NCBI RefSeq assembly: GCF_008629675.1
Contig: NZ_VWOX01000005.1
Coordinates: forward strand, 187,001 to 251,000
Direction of reading: 5' to 3'
DNA length: 64,000 nucleotides
DNA from: Roseiconus nitratireducens
Lineage (GTDB): Bacteria > Planctomycetota > Planctomycetia > Pirellulales > Pirellulaceae
Each line of letters opens with the position of its first letter. The stretch's first letter is position 1. Made by a program: the position numbers and the translations under genes. Below the pieces are notes generated by a model that searched no databases, was not told where the DNA came from, and saw nothing but the letters and a program-made list of their open reading frames with translations. This document shows, one piece after another, positions 1 to 7,730 of this stretch.

Positions 1-1187
1 AGTCCCTCCAACACCGTCAGTGCGGGATAGCGGAAGGCGGACTCGTTGGCGATGGCATCCTCCAGCGGCGCGATGGCTTCGCGTCGGCCCAAAAAGCCCA
101 GTGCCTCGGCAGCGTAGAAGCGCAGCTCCGGATTCTCGGACTGGACCGCCGCGACCAGGGTCGGAACGGCACTCTCGCCGAGCGCCTCCAATTGCAACGC
201 CGCGTCCGATGCGGACGCCGGGTCCTTCAGCCGGTCGGACAAGTCTTGCAGCCGGGCTTGATCATTCGCCTTGCGTTCGCTGATGCCGATGGCACGCACG
301 ACGGCGACGTAGCGGCCCAACGCGCCCTCGTATCGAGGGTGCAACTCCAATTCCACGTAGTCATCCTCCACGGCTTTGGCGACGCCGCGCCGCGTGGTGC
401 CGTCAAAGAAGAAAAACCGGCGATTGATCGCCGCGGCAATGTCGCTGGAAACTTTCACGTGCTGGTATTCCGGTCGAATCACAAACCCCAGTTTGCGCGT
501 CGACTGCACCCGGCCTCCGCCAAGCACCAAAGCTTGGCCGTTGTGCCGCGGATCGTCGTCACCCTGAAAGGCGGCCCGCGTCAACACGGATCCGGTCCCC
601 AGCGCCAAAACGTCACCTTTTCGCACGCGTCCCTGAATGACTTGCTGCAGCCGCATCCGGGTGTCCAGCAACCAACCGCCCTGCAGATTGGTGGCATTGC
701 TTCCCGGCGGAGCGTCAATTTGCAAATCAATGGGATCACCACGCTTGGCCCCCGGCGGGACGGTGGCCCGCACGCGGACGATGGAATTGCTGCTGGCTTC
801 CAAGATTTCTTCGGGCTTCTTCACGTCGTTGCGACGCATTTCCTCGATCAGCTGGTCGCGATAGGGCGACGGATCGGCCGGCCCCCCGGTTCCCGGCAGC
901 GAGTTCACCAGCCCGACTCCGGTGACGTGGATGGGATTCAAGCCCCGCGGCGCGGCAGCTTCGCGGATCAGATCCGGCACCTCCGGCGGCTGCAGCAGAT
1001 CGGCGACGCCCGCCTGGCCGTCCGGGTCCGCGCCTTTGCGCCCGGTCAGCAATGAGCACCCCGGCGCAGCGCTGAGCGCCAGGAGTGCCGCGGCCGAGAC
1101 CCACCAACGGGTCCGGGCGGGGCGGCGTGAAGATGTCAAAGGGGTCGTCGCGGTCGCGGGCGTCCTGCCAGCCATGGAAGATTCCAT
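1..1187 (-). CDS. FlgI-like (flagellar P-ring domain) lipoprotein, 3' end off window
   Basis: The minus-strand frame is open from an ATG at 1187 (a second in-frame ATG lies at 1175) to the left edge, about 395 residues without a stop. The N-terminus is basic, followed by a hydrophobic stretch ending in SAAPGC, which reads as a lipobox. The next part resembles the P-ring protein FlgI: a VTGVGLVNSLPGTGG segment matches FlgI's VGLVVGLPGTGD motif, then VRATVPPGAKRGDPIDLQID and LQGGWLLDT match the VTAxLPPFAxPGQxIDVxVS and SLxGGxLLxTPL motifs. The last 80 or so visible residues (VPTLVAAVQSENPELRFYAA, then EALGFLGRREAIAPLEDAI) look like HEAT repeats. True FlgI is a periplasmic ring protein with a cleavable Sec signal and no lipobox, and no flagellar neighbour is present. 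I infer an envelope protein that reuses the FlgI fold. The frame is clear; its function is not known. Confidence 0.85.
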   Translation of the reverse strand, partial: MESSMAGRTPATATTPLTSSRRPARTRWWVSAAALLALSAAPGCSLLTGRKGADPDGQAGVADLLQPPEVPDLIREAAAPRGLNPIHVTGVGLVNSLPGTGGPADPSPYRDQLIEEMRRNDVKKPEEILEASSNSIVRVRATVPPGAKRGDPIDLQIDAPPGSNATNLQGGWLLDTRMRLQQVIQGRVRKGDVLALGTGSVLTRAAFQGDDDPRHNGQALVLGGGRVQSTRKLGFVIRPEYQHVKVSSDIAAAINRRFFFFDGTTRRGVAKAVEDDYVELELHPRYEGALGRYVAVVRAIGISERKANDQARLQDLSDRLKDPASASDAALQLEALGESAVPTLVAAVQSENPELRFYAAEALGFLGRREAIAPLEDAIANESAFRYPALTVLEG

Positions 1188-1851
1188 CTCGAGTCCGGTT
1201 CGAAGGGCATCATGCCAGTTGCCTATAGCCGATCCGCCCCACCGGGAGCAAGCCGAGCCGGCGCGGGCCGCGGCCCCCACCGGAAGCGATCCGCGGGCGT
1301 CCCCCGACCCCGGACCAGGGACCACTCTTTTCCCGAATTCTTCGCCACGCAAACCCTTGACCTTGGGAGAGCGAAAGCCACAAATCCGCCACGAAACCGA
1401 CACCCCCCGCACGGGAAAACCGGCCACGATTTTCCGCCATCCATGGAGGGTTTCGCCGAGACGAATCGGAAACCAAGGGGCGATCGAATGCCGCTTGCCA
1501 GACCGGCCGACCCCAACGACCGCCCCGGGACACACCCAACGCCACAGCGACGGCAAATTCGCTGCTTTGACTCCACCCGAGACAAGTTTTTCTAGCAAAA
1601 GAAATAACTGGACACCTGGGCAATGCACAGCTATCGCCTGCCCGGTTTCTGTGCAGATCGGCCGCCCCCGGCTGCCGGGCGGGCTGCACAAAAAGGATGC
1701 AGCTGGCCAATGCAAGCGTAAGCCGTTTTGAAAGCAACACTTACGAACCAGCGTTTGACCGGGGCCGACGATCGGCACATTCACCCGCGGTGGGCGTCAT
1801 TCGCACGTCCCACGGCGTTTTCACCGATCGCTCGCGAAGGATTCTGAATCG
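1188..1851. other. intergenic region, no supported gene
   Basis: This 660-base stretch separates the divergent FlgI-like lipoprotein and ribbon-helix-helix genes. Several frames are open on both strands because of high GC, but none shows a recognisable domain or convincing codon bias. One minus-strand frame (1210-1740) begins with a short hydrophobic stretch but then becomes Arg/Gly/Pro-rich, as shadow frames do. Promoters for both flanking genes should lie here; I could not identify specific boxes. Confidence 0.4.
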
Positions 1852-2535
1852 ATGCCCGAATCGCTGCACAAGGAAAAAAATCAACCGCCCACCGACACGG
1901 CGGCCCCGAATGCGGATCCGCCGCTGCGATACGCCAGCGACCCCAGCCCGGAACAGGCCGCCAACCTGCCCACCCTGGAACTCTCCCGACCCGACCCCAG
2001 CGGAGACTATGCCGACCGCTGCAAGCAGGCCCTCCTGTTGGCGGAAGAGGCGTTCGCGAAGACGGGCAGCTGGGTGATCTTCTTTCGCGAGATCCTGGGT
2101 GTCGAAGGCGTCGTGCGGCAGCTGTTTCCCGACGATCAGGAACGGGCCGAGTTTATCGACGGGCCCGAGCACGCGACGCTGCGCGAGATGCTGGCGGCCA
2201 TCCGCAGCCAGGATCAATCGAAATCAGATTCGGCGGAACCCGAACGCATGATCACCATTCGCATTCCACGCTCGCTGCATGATTTGCTGCGGGAGGAATC
2301 CGAGGGTTGCGAATTGAGCATCAACAAGCTTTGCATCACCAAATTGCTGCAACCGGTCGACCCCCGATTCATTCCCGAGCAACAGGGGCGTCGTCGCGGA
2401 CGTCGCCCGGGACCGCAAGGTACCCGCCCTCGGCAGGACGCCAGCGGCGGAGCTCGGCAAACCAGAGAAGCTCACGCGACGACCTGGTCGCGAACGACCG
2501 GCAACGGCCAGACGACACACGGCCAGAACAGCTGA
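1852..2535 (+). CDS. ribbon-helix-helix (HicB/Arc-like) domain protein
   Basis: This 227-residue protein starts at ATG 1852. Residues 1-50 are polar and disordered, rich in Pro and Asp. Residues 50-115 look helical (CKQALLLAEEAFAKTGSWVI followed by FFREILG). Around residues 132-165 lies MITIRIPRSLHDLLREES followed by SINKLCITKLL. This is the beta-strand then two-helix pattern of ribbon-helix-helix DNA-binding domains, as in Arc and the C-terminus of HicB antitoxins. The tail is Arg/Gly/Gln-rich and may contact nucleic acid. No HicA-like toxin lies next to it, so I infer a stand-alone regulator rather than an antitoxin. Its target is unknown; autoregulation would be usual for the fold. Confidence 0.7.
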   Translation: MPESLHKEKNQPPTDTAAPNADPPLRYASDPSPEQAANLPTLELSRPDPSGDYADRCKQALLLAEEAFAKTGSWVIFFREILGVEGVVRQLFPDDQERAEFIDGPEHATLREMLAAIRSQDQSKSDSAEPERMITIRIPRSLHDLLREESEGCELSINKLCITKLLQPVDPRFIPEQQGRRRGRRPGPQGTRPRQDASGGARQTREAHATTWSRTTGNGQTTHGQNS

Positions 2536-2599
2536 GCGGGTCGCTCATTCAGCCCGCTGCCCCCTCACCCGGTTTGACTCCTTCGTCCCGCAGCCACCA

Positions 2600-3034
2600 T
2601 CACTGCCGCGGCGCGGTGATCACACCGGCGTTGGCCTGATTGCGCAGGCTGTCGGCCCGAGAAAGCACCTCCTCCGCGGCGGGCACCGTGCGCGGAACCA
2701 GCTGAACATCGATGATCCGCTCATCCCGGACCTCCCCCGGCCACAGCGTTTCGGCAATGAAGTCGATCCCCGGCCATTGGTACCAAGGCGGATCAAATCG
2801 CCGACGAATCGTTTCCGTCCGGTAGCCGTCCGCCTCGATACGAAACTCTCGCGTCCCGTAGTAGGTGAAGGAAGACGCGGCGGGTGACGTCCCGATGACC
2901 TGATTGTCGACCGAGACCAGCGCGCCGGGCGGATTGGTCCGCACGGTCATGCGACGCCGCACGCAACCCTGGGACAGGACCAACGTTCCGGCCACAGCCA
3001 GCCAGAGCGATCCGCGGACGCACACCGCAGGCAC
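2600..3034 (-). CDS. PEGA-domain lipoprotein
   Basis: The frame is open from 3202, but the first 56 residues look non-coding. I place the start at a GTG at 3034 (another GTG is at 3025), which puts an Arg, a hydrophobic stretch (LWLAVAGTLVL) and the lipobox SQGC in the right order. The mature protein begins with Arg residues and then MTVRTNPPGALVSVDNQVIG, followed by FRIEADGYRTETI. That is the PEGA pattern (x-V-x-T-x-P-x-G-A-x-V-x-x-x-G, then GY). PEGA domains sit in surface or periplasmic proteins and are thought to act in ligand or envelope contacts. The rest (YQWPGIDFIAETLWPGEVRD) resembles other planctomycete lipoproteins of unknown role. The gene is isolated and its exact start is uncertain. 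Confidence 0.75.
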   Translation of the reverse strand: MPAVCVRGSLWLAVAGTLVLSQGCVRRRMTVRTNPPGALVSVDNQVIGTSPAASSFTYYGTREFRIEADGYRTETIRRRFDPPWYQWPGIDFIAETLWPGEVRDERIIDVQLVPRTVPAAEEVLSRADSLRNQANAGVITAPRQ

Positions 3035-3342
3035 GGCGGCGGGGAAAGCACCGCGAAACCCCCGACCAGCGGATCCGGCGGCGGGGTTGCACCGATGGCC
3101 GGGCAACCGATGACGGGACAGGAAAGGCACGGGGACTCTCGGATCGACGGAAAGATCACTCACCGAACCCGGTCGTAGCACTTCGTGCCGCCGCACTTCC
3201 ACCCCAATCTCCGCCCCCTACTCCGGGACGCCCCACGATCCGGGAGGTTGTGCAGTTCCCGATCACCCTGCCTCCGGGAGGGTCGCGGAGGAGCTTGCGA
3301 CGACGCGGGGAGTGTGTGAGCGGATCACGGAGTCACGGACCG

Positions 3343-3451
3343 CCGTCTGGCAGTGGCGGCGACGGGGGTTTTGCTCCGCCGGCTGGCGGCGGCAGCTACC
3401 AGGTCGTGCTCAGCCGTCTGGCGACGGCGGCGACGGGGTGTTGCTCCGCGC
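3343..3451 (+). repeat. two near-identical ~38-bp direct copies, 71 bp apart
   Basis: Within the 627-base gap between the PEGA lipoprotein and the Cys-rich gene, a unit starting CCGTCTGGC at 3343-3380 recurs at 3414-3451 with few changes; both end in TTGCTCCGC. The second copy contains CCGTCTGGCGACGG (3414-3427), whose exact reverse complement occurs at 48628-48641. The rest of the gap shows no supported gene. Confidence 0.6.
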
Positions 3452-3661
3452 GTTTCCAGACGGAGATTCATCAGGCTCTGGCCCGTGTCGCGACCTCAAG
3501 ATCGCCGCAAGGCTTGCCAGGCGGACCGTGCCAGGAATCCGCCCGGCCGACAGCGGTGGCGGGTTGCGTCGACTGGGAGGGTCAGCAAAACTTTTCCGAC
3601 GATTGACCGGTCGTTGCGGATCGGCGTCGTCCCACCCATCTTTCTAAAATAAGGACAAGAG

Positions 3662-4102
3662 ATGAACGGAGTACGTGTCATGAAAGCGGCCGCCGTCGCG
3701 GTCTTCGCGTTGAGCCTGGCTGCACCGGCCGATGCAGGATGTTTGCATGCAAAATCCAAGGGCTGCTGCGAGCCAGCGCCTGCCTGCCAACCGGCTGCCT
3801 GCTGCGAGCCCGCTCCCAGCTGTGAACCTTGCTGTCAGCCGGCGGCTTGCTGCGAACCGGCTGCACCGGTGTGCCCGCCGCCGCCGGTCGAAGTCAGCTT
3901 CTGCGTGACGGATCCGGAAACCTGCTGCAAGTACCCGGTGACCGTCTGCGTCCCGGCCGAATGCGAAGGCCAGGTGCCCTGCTACGTCGGCTGCCGCCCC
4001 GGATTCCTGGGTCGCAAGGTGCTGACCTACAAGTTCGAGTGCTGCGACGAATGCGTCGACGTGGTGATCACCAAGTTCGGTCGCGTCATCGTTCGCGACT
4101 GA
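3662..4102 (+). CDS. small Cys-rich secreted protein
   Basis: This 146-residue protein starts at ATG 3662 (a second Met, residue 7, is possible). An N-terminal signal peptide (KAAAVAVFALSLAAPADAG) precedes a low-complexity block of imperfect CCEPAPxCxP repeats at residues 35-70. The C-terminal half (VSFCVTDPETCCKYPVTVCV onward to CCDECVDVVITKFG) has a regular Cys spacing. With more than 20 Cys it is likely heavily disulfide-bonded outside the cytoplasm. Planctomycete cell walls have been described as cystine-rich protein layers, so a structural envelope role is plausible but inferred. It stands alone and ends at a strong terminator shared with the convergent propeller gene. Confidence 0.8.
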   Translation: MNGVRVMKAAAVAVFALSLAAPADAGCLHAKSKGCCEPAPACQPAACCEPAPSCEPCCQPAACCEPAAPVCPPPPVEVSFCVTDPETCCKYPVTVCVPAECEGQVPCYVGCRPGFLGRKVLTYKFECCDECVDVVITKFGRVIVRD

Positions 4103-4173
4103 TTGGAGGCGAGCCTTGCCCGCTTTCAAGCGGACACGATGCCTTGCGAATCCACGCCGGATCAGGCCCTTTC

Positions 4174-4210
4174 AAAAAACGCCCTCGTCACCGTGACGGG
4201 GGCGTTTTTT
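4174..4210. terminator. bidirectional intrinsic terminator
   Basis: A run of six A, a GC-rich hairpin (ACGCCC, then CGTCACCGTGACG, then GGGCGT) and a run of six T form a near-perfect palindrome. It can stop transcription of the Cys-rich gene (+) and of the convergent propeller gene (-), whose stop codon is directly adjacent. Confidence 0.9.
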
Positions 4211-4211
4211 G

Positions 4212-5258
4212 TTACAGCAGCGGTTCGACCTGCTTGCTCTGCCGGTCAAACCGGAACACCTGTTCCTTTCGCGGATCGGCCACGTACAGAAATTTGTCAT
4301 CGGCGGTGATTCCGACAGGATTGACCAACGGCTCGCCTTCAAACCACTTCTCCGTTTGGCCATCGGCGGTGAATTTCCAGATGGATTTCCCATAACCGTC
4401 AGTCACGAATCCGTGGTCACCGACCCACACGATGCCGTTGGGAAATTGGTAGGGACGTTCCACGATGATCGCTTCGGCGGTCTTCGCATCCACGTCGATT
4501 CGTTGAACCGCGTCGGCATCCGGCGTGATGGCCCACAGCTTGCCATCGGCGTCAAACGACAACCCACGAGCGTTCACGCGGGCCACCAATTCAGGCTTCC
4601 CGCCGTCGATCGGCAGCCGAAATACCGCCCGCCGCTCGGCGTCACCGACGTACACCGTTTTTCCCTCCGGGCCGACCGCGAGTGCCATCGGGATCCCCAG
4701 GTAACCATTGTTCAGCGCCTTCAACGTCGTGCCCGGACCAGCGGCCGCGTAGATCTCACGACTGGCGGAGTCGCCGATCAAAATCCCATCGTCGGGATGG
4801 ACGGCAACCGCCCAGGGACGATTGACGGGCTTGCGAAGCAATTTGGTGCCCGGGGTGTAGACCTTCAACTCGTCGGGGGTGCGCAACCAGATCCCGGGCA
4901 AATCCAGGTCCACGATGTACAGCTTTTCGCCGGCCACGGCGACCGCTCGGGGATACGTCACCTTGGCCTGCTCCGCGTCAATCGGGCTGGGGACCTCGAC
5001 CTCCGCCACGACCGGCTCCGCCGAAGGATCGGCTTGATCCTGCACCGGCTTTGGCGATTCGGAATCCGTTTCGCCGGATGCATCTGCGGCCTGCTGCGCC
5101 TCGCCGGCAGGTTCAGCTTCCGCCGCCGGCTGTTCAACTGCGGGTTCCTGCCCAACCAACGGTTTGGCCGACAAGATCCCGCATGCGCCCAACAAAGCCA
5201 ACGTTGCCACGTGACGGATCAGGAAGGCTGTAGCGATTGCGCAAGATTTTCTAATCAT
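4212..5258 (-). CDS. secreted SMP-30/NHL-type beta-propeller protein
   Basis: The protein is about 348 residues from ATG 5258; a longer frame to 5306 adds residues lacking signal-peptide character. A signal peptide (LIRHVATLALLGACGILSA) is followed by an Ala/Glu/Pro-rich linker at about residues 35-85. Repeats of a propeller type follow: YPRAVAVAGEKLYIVDLDLP, NRPWAVAVHPDDGILIGDS, IPMALAVGPEGKTVYVGDAE, GLSFDADGKLWAITPDADA and NPVGITADDKFLYVADPR. This pattern is typical of NHL or SMP-30/gluconolactonase-like propellers. I see no clear set of metal ligands, so a binding rather than enzymatic role is possible. The gene is monocistronic and ends at the shared terminator. Confidence 0.8.
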   Translation of the reverse strand: MIRKSCAIATAFLIRHVATLALLGACGILSAKPLVGQEPAVEQPAAEAEPAGEAQQAADASGETDSESPKPVQDQADPSAEPVVAEVEVPSPIDAEQAKVTYPRAVAVAGEKLYIVDLDLPGIWLRTPDELKVYTPGTKLLRKPVNRPWAVAVHPDDGILIGDSASREIYAAAGPGTTLKALNNGYLGIPMALAVGPEGKTVYVGDAERRAVFRLPIDGGKPELVARVNARGLSFDADGKLWAITPDADAVQRIDVDAKTAEAIIVERPYQFPNGIVWVGDHGFVTDGYGKSIWKFTADGQTEKWFEGEPLVNPVGITADDKFLYVADPRKEQVFRFDRQSKQVEPLL

Positions 5259-5379
5259 CAGGATTGGAGGTGCCGAAGAAAGAGGTGCGGGCTGTCGTCG
5301 AGACAAGCCCGTTGGAAGCGTCCGACCGCACGCGGGGGGAACGACCGACGCTCGACATGAATCGATTTTTCACACTGGA

Positions 5380-6783
5380 ATGAACCGGACCATGAGCACG
5401 TCGCGAAATCAAACCACGCGGGAATTGACTCGCCGGTCCACCGGGATGCAGCGCATTCTAAACCAAACGGTCCCGCGCCGGTGGACGGGATCGTTGCTGA
5501 CGGTGGCACTTGCCGCGACCGCCATGCTGCTGTCCGCGGATGCCTGGGCCCAACCCGCAACCGGGGCGCCGCAGCGCTACGCCCAAGACCAGATTGATTT
5601 GACGGGCGTCCGATCACTTGCCACTTCGCAACGCCCGGTCCGAAATCGCGTGCGTCAGACCAGCATGCTTGGACCGATCCAGTTGGAACCGGCCTGCGGT
5701 TGCGAAGGCGCTTGCGACTGCCCGATCGGGGGCTTTGCGGAACCAGGTTGCGGCATCGAAGCATCTTGCGGCATCGAAGCGACCTGCGGGATCGATTCCT
5801 GGCCGACCGCGGCAACCTGCGATTCTTGCGGCACCGCGGGCTGCGACGGTATCGGCTGTTTGACCGCCGGACCGATCGGCTGCGACGGCATGGACCCCAG
5901 CTGTGGATGCGATCAATGTGCCCGCCCGGCGGCCCGCGCGATCGATTGCCTGTTCCCCCGATTGCGGGTGCACTGGAATCGCTACGATTTCTTTGCCGGC
6001 GTCGCCGGATTCACCGGCCCGCTGAACTATGCCAGTACCAGCACCGACGAAACCAACCGCGTGGGCGCGGGCAGTTTTGGATTCTACGAGGGATTCAACA
6101 AAGGACGCTCGCTGGCCTTCTTCGGCACTGACCTGGCGTTTCAATACGGGGCTCGGTTCAGCCAAGCCAACCTCTCCGGAACCAGCTTCACCGACGACAC
6201 TCGCCAACAAGTGTTTGTCACCAGCGGATTCTTCCGCCGCGTCGACTACGGACTGCAATACGCCCTGGCGGTCGACTACCTGTATGACGACTGGTACTAC
6301 CAGGCCGACTTGAACCAGCTTCGTGGCGAGCTCAGCTGGGTGACGCGAAACCGCCACGTGTTCGGTCTGCAGTTTGCCGCCGGAGTCAATGATGACACGT
6401 CGCGCACCAACGTGGTGGATGCCGACGGCGACACGTTTTCGGAGACGCTTGCGATCGAAGCGATGAATCAATATCGCTTGTTCTATCGGCAGCAACTTGC
6501 CCGTTGCGGTTCGTGTGAAGCGTTCATCGGCTGGACCGACAACGATGACGGCCTGCTGGGTGTCGATCTGGACCTGCCGATCCACGGTAATCTGTTGTGG
6601 AACACGTCGGCCACCTACCTGATCCCCAACGAAGGCTCGACCAGCGGCGGCTTCCGCGAAGAAGGCTGGAACCTGGCCATCGGTTTCACGTACCGCCCCG
6701 GCGGCCTGGGAGCCCAATCCCGCTACAACCGTCCGCTGCTGGACGTCGCCGACAACGGCCTGATGATGCTGGACCGAAAATAA
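5380..6783 (+). CDS. outer-membrane beta-barrel-like protein with Cys-rich N-terminal linker
   Basis: This 467-residue protein starts at ATG 5380. A late signal peptide (LLTVALAATAMLLSADAWAQ, about residues 38-57) precedes a Cys-rich linker at residues 105-180 with imperfect repeats such as CGIEASCGIEATCGID. From about residue 195 the sequence alternates aromatic and small residues as in beta-strands (YDFFAGVAGFTGPLNYA; LAFFGTDLAFQYGARFSQ; YGLQYALAVDYLYDDWYYQ; WNLAIGFTYRPGG), suggesting a barrel of 10-14 strands. It resembles a planctomycete-only family (possibly DUF6666) with no established function. It is divergent from the propeller gene. Confidence 0.75.
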   Translation: MNRTMSTSRNQTTRELTRRSTGMQRILNQTVPRRWTGSLLTVALAATAMLLSADAWAQPATGAPQRYAQDQIDLTGVRSLATSQRPVRNRVRQTSMLGPIQLEPACGCEGACDCPIGGFAEPGCGIEASCGIEATCGIDSWPTAATCDSCGTAGCDGIGCLTAGPIGCDGMDPSCGCDQCARPAARAIDCLFPRLRVHWNRYDFFAGVAGFTGPLNYASTSTDETNRVGAGSFGFYEGFNKGRSLAFFGTDLAFQYGARFSQANLSGTSFTDDTRQQVFVTSGFFRRVDYGLQYALAVDYLYDDWYYQADLNQLRGELSWVTRNRHVFGLQFAAGVNDDTSRTNVVDADGDTFSETLAIEAMNQYRLFYRQQLARCGSCEAFIGWTDNDDGLLGVDLDLPIHGNLLWNTSATYLIPNEGSTSGGFREEGWNLAIGFTYRPGGLGAQSRYNRPLLDVADNGLMMLDRK

Positions 6784-6902
6784 TCTGATCGCCAACCTGA
6801 CCAAGCGATCCCGTGTTCCAAACGCCGAAGGCACCGCGTTGCCCTCGGCTCTGGTTTGAAAATTGGAACGTCGGTTGGCCGAGCCCTGAAGACGGATTCC
6901 CG

Positions 6903-7397
6903 TTAGGAAACCTTCTCCAGCGCCTCGCGCAAACTGGCCTCATCATCCTTGGACAACGAGGTCTTGAACACCTTGCCTTTGCCGGCAAACTCCTTCAGAC
7001 CGTCCAGCACTTTGTCAGCGGTGGCCTTGCGGACCAGGATGAAGAGGGCTGATTTCCCCGGTTCAAACGATTCCGCCATCGACTTCATTTCCTTGTCGTC
7101 GATCCCGATATCCGAGAACAGACCGGACAGTGCTCCGGCACCGGCGCCGACCGCCATTCCGACCAGCGGATTCAGAAAGATCATCCCGATCAGCGTGCCC
7201 CAAAATCCGCCTCCGATTGCACCGGCAGCGGTCAAGTTGACTGCCTGATGCAGTTGGACCTTTCCATCCTGGTTCTTGGTCACCACCACCGCATCCTCCA
7301 TTTCGATCAGATACTCCTTCTGCATCTTCACCAACGCGGTCCGCATTTCGAAAGCGGTATGCTCATCATCAAAGACGATCGCGATCAGATTGCTCAT
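6903..7397 (-). CDS. DUF1269-family membrane protein
   Basis: This 164-residue protein from ATG 7397 begins MSNLIAIVFDDEHTAFEMR, a typical DUF1269 start. The centre (about 60-100) is glycine-rich and hydrophobic (GAIGGGFWGTLIGMIFLNPL, then GMAVGAGAGALSGLF), like the glycine-zipper membrane segment of that family. IGIDDKEMKSMAESFEPGKSALFILV follows, another family hallmark. Members are small inner-membrane proteins, often stress-associated, of unknown mechanism. It is convergent with the barrel gene and monocistronic. Confidence 0.88.
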   Translation of the reverse strand: MSNLIAIVFDDEHTAFEMRTALVKMQKEYLIEMEDAVVVTKNQDGKVQLHQAVNLTAAGAIGGGFWGTLIGMIFLNPLVGMAVGAGAGALSGLFSDIGIDDKEMKSMAESFEPGKSALFILVRKATADKVLDGLKEFAGKGKVFKTSLSKDDEASLREALEKVS

Positions 7398-7730
7398 GGT
7401 CGTATCCCTGCTTGGTCACCGGAGTTGAATTGCCAATGCGGGACGTCATGGGGGCCAACGCGATGGTCGGCATCCAATACGCCCTGCAGCCAATCGAAGT
7501 ATAGGGAAACCCCGGCAACAACGCTCGGCATAATGAGCATCGTTTCCGTGAACCGATCAGGGATCGATCGGCTCCGGCGGCAAACGCGTGAAACACCTGA
7601 CAGCAGTGCATTTCCGCTCGACACACCGCGGGGTTTGCGCCGCATCCGCACAGGATTTCTTGATCAAGATTTCTCGATCGACTCGCGACAGGCGGGCGTC
7701 TTGACCAACGCGGGGACACCGGCAGCGAGC
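7398..7730. other. intergenic region, nothing identified
   Basis: These 330 bases separate the stop of the MoxR gene from the start of the DUF1269 gene, both on the minus strand. I see no supported coding frame, no clear terminator and no recognisable repeat. The promoter of the DUF1269 gene should lie in the part near 7400-7500. Confidence 0.4.

Noticed and set aside
192-1055. Long plus-strand open frame of 287 residues
   Set aside because: It is the antisense shadow of the FlgI-like gene, whose minus-strand translation has a lipobox and clear family motifs.
1210-1740. Minus-strand frame of 176 residues with a hydrophobic start
   Set aside because: The rest is Arg/Gly/Pro/Trp-rich with no domain, as expected from GC-rich non-coding DNA.
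4209-5360. Plus-strand frame of 383 residues
   Set aside because: Antisense to the beta-propeller gene, which has repeats, a signal peptide and a terminator at its end.
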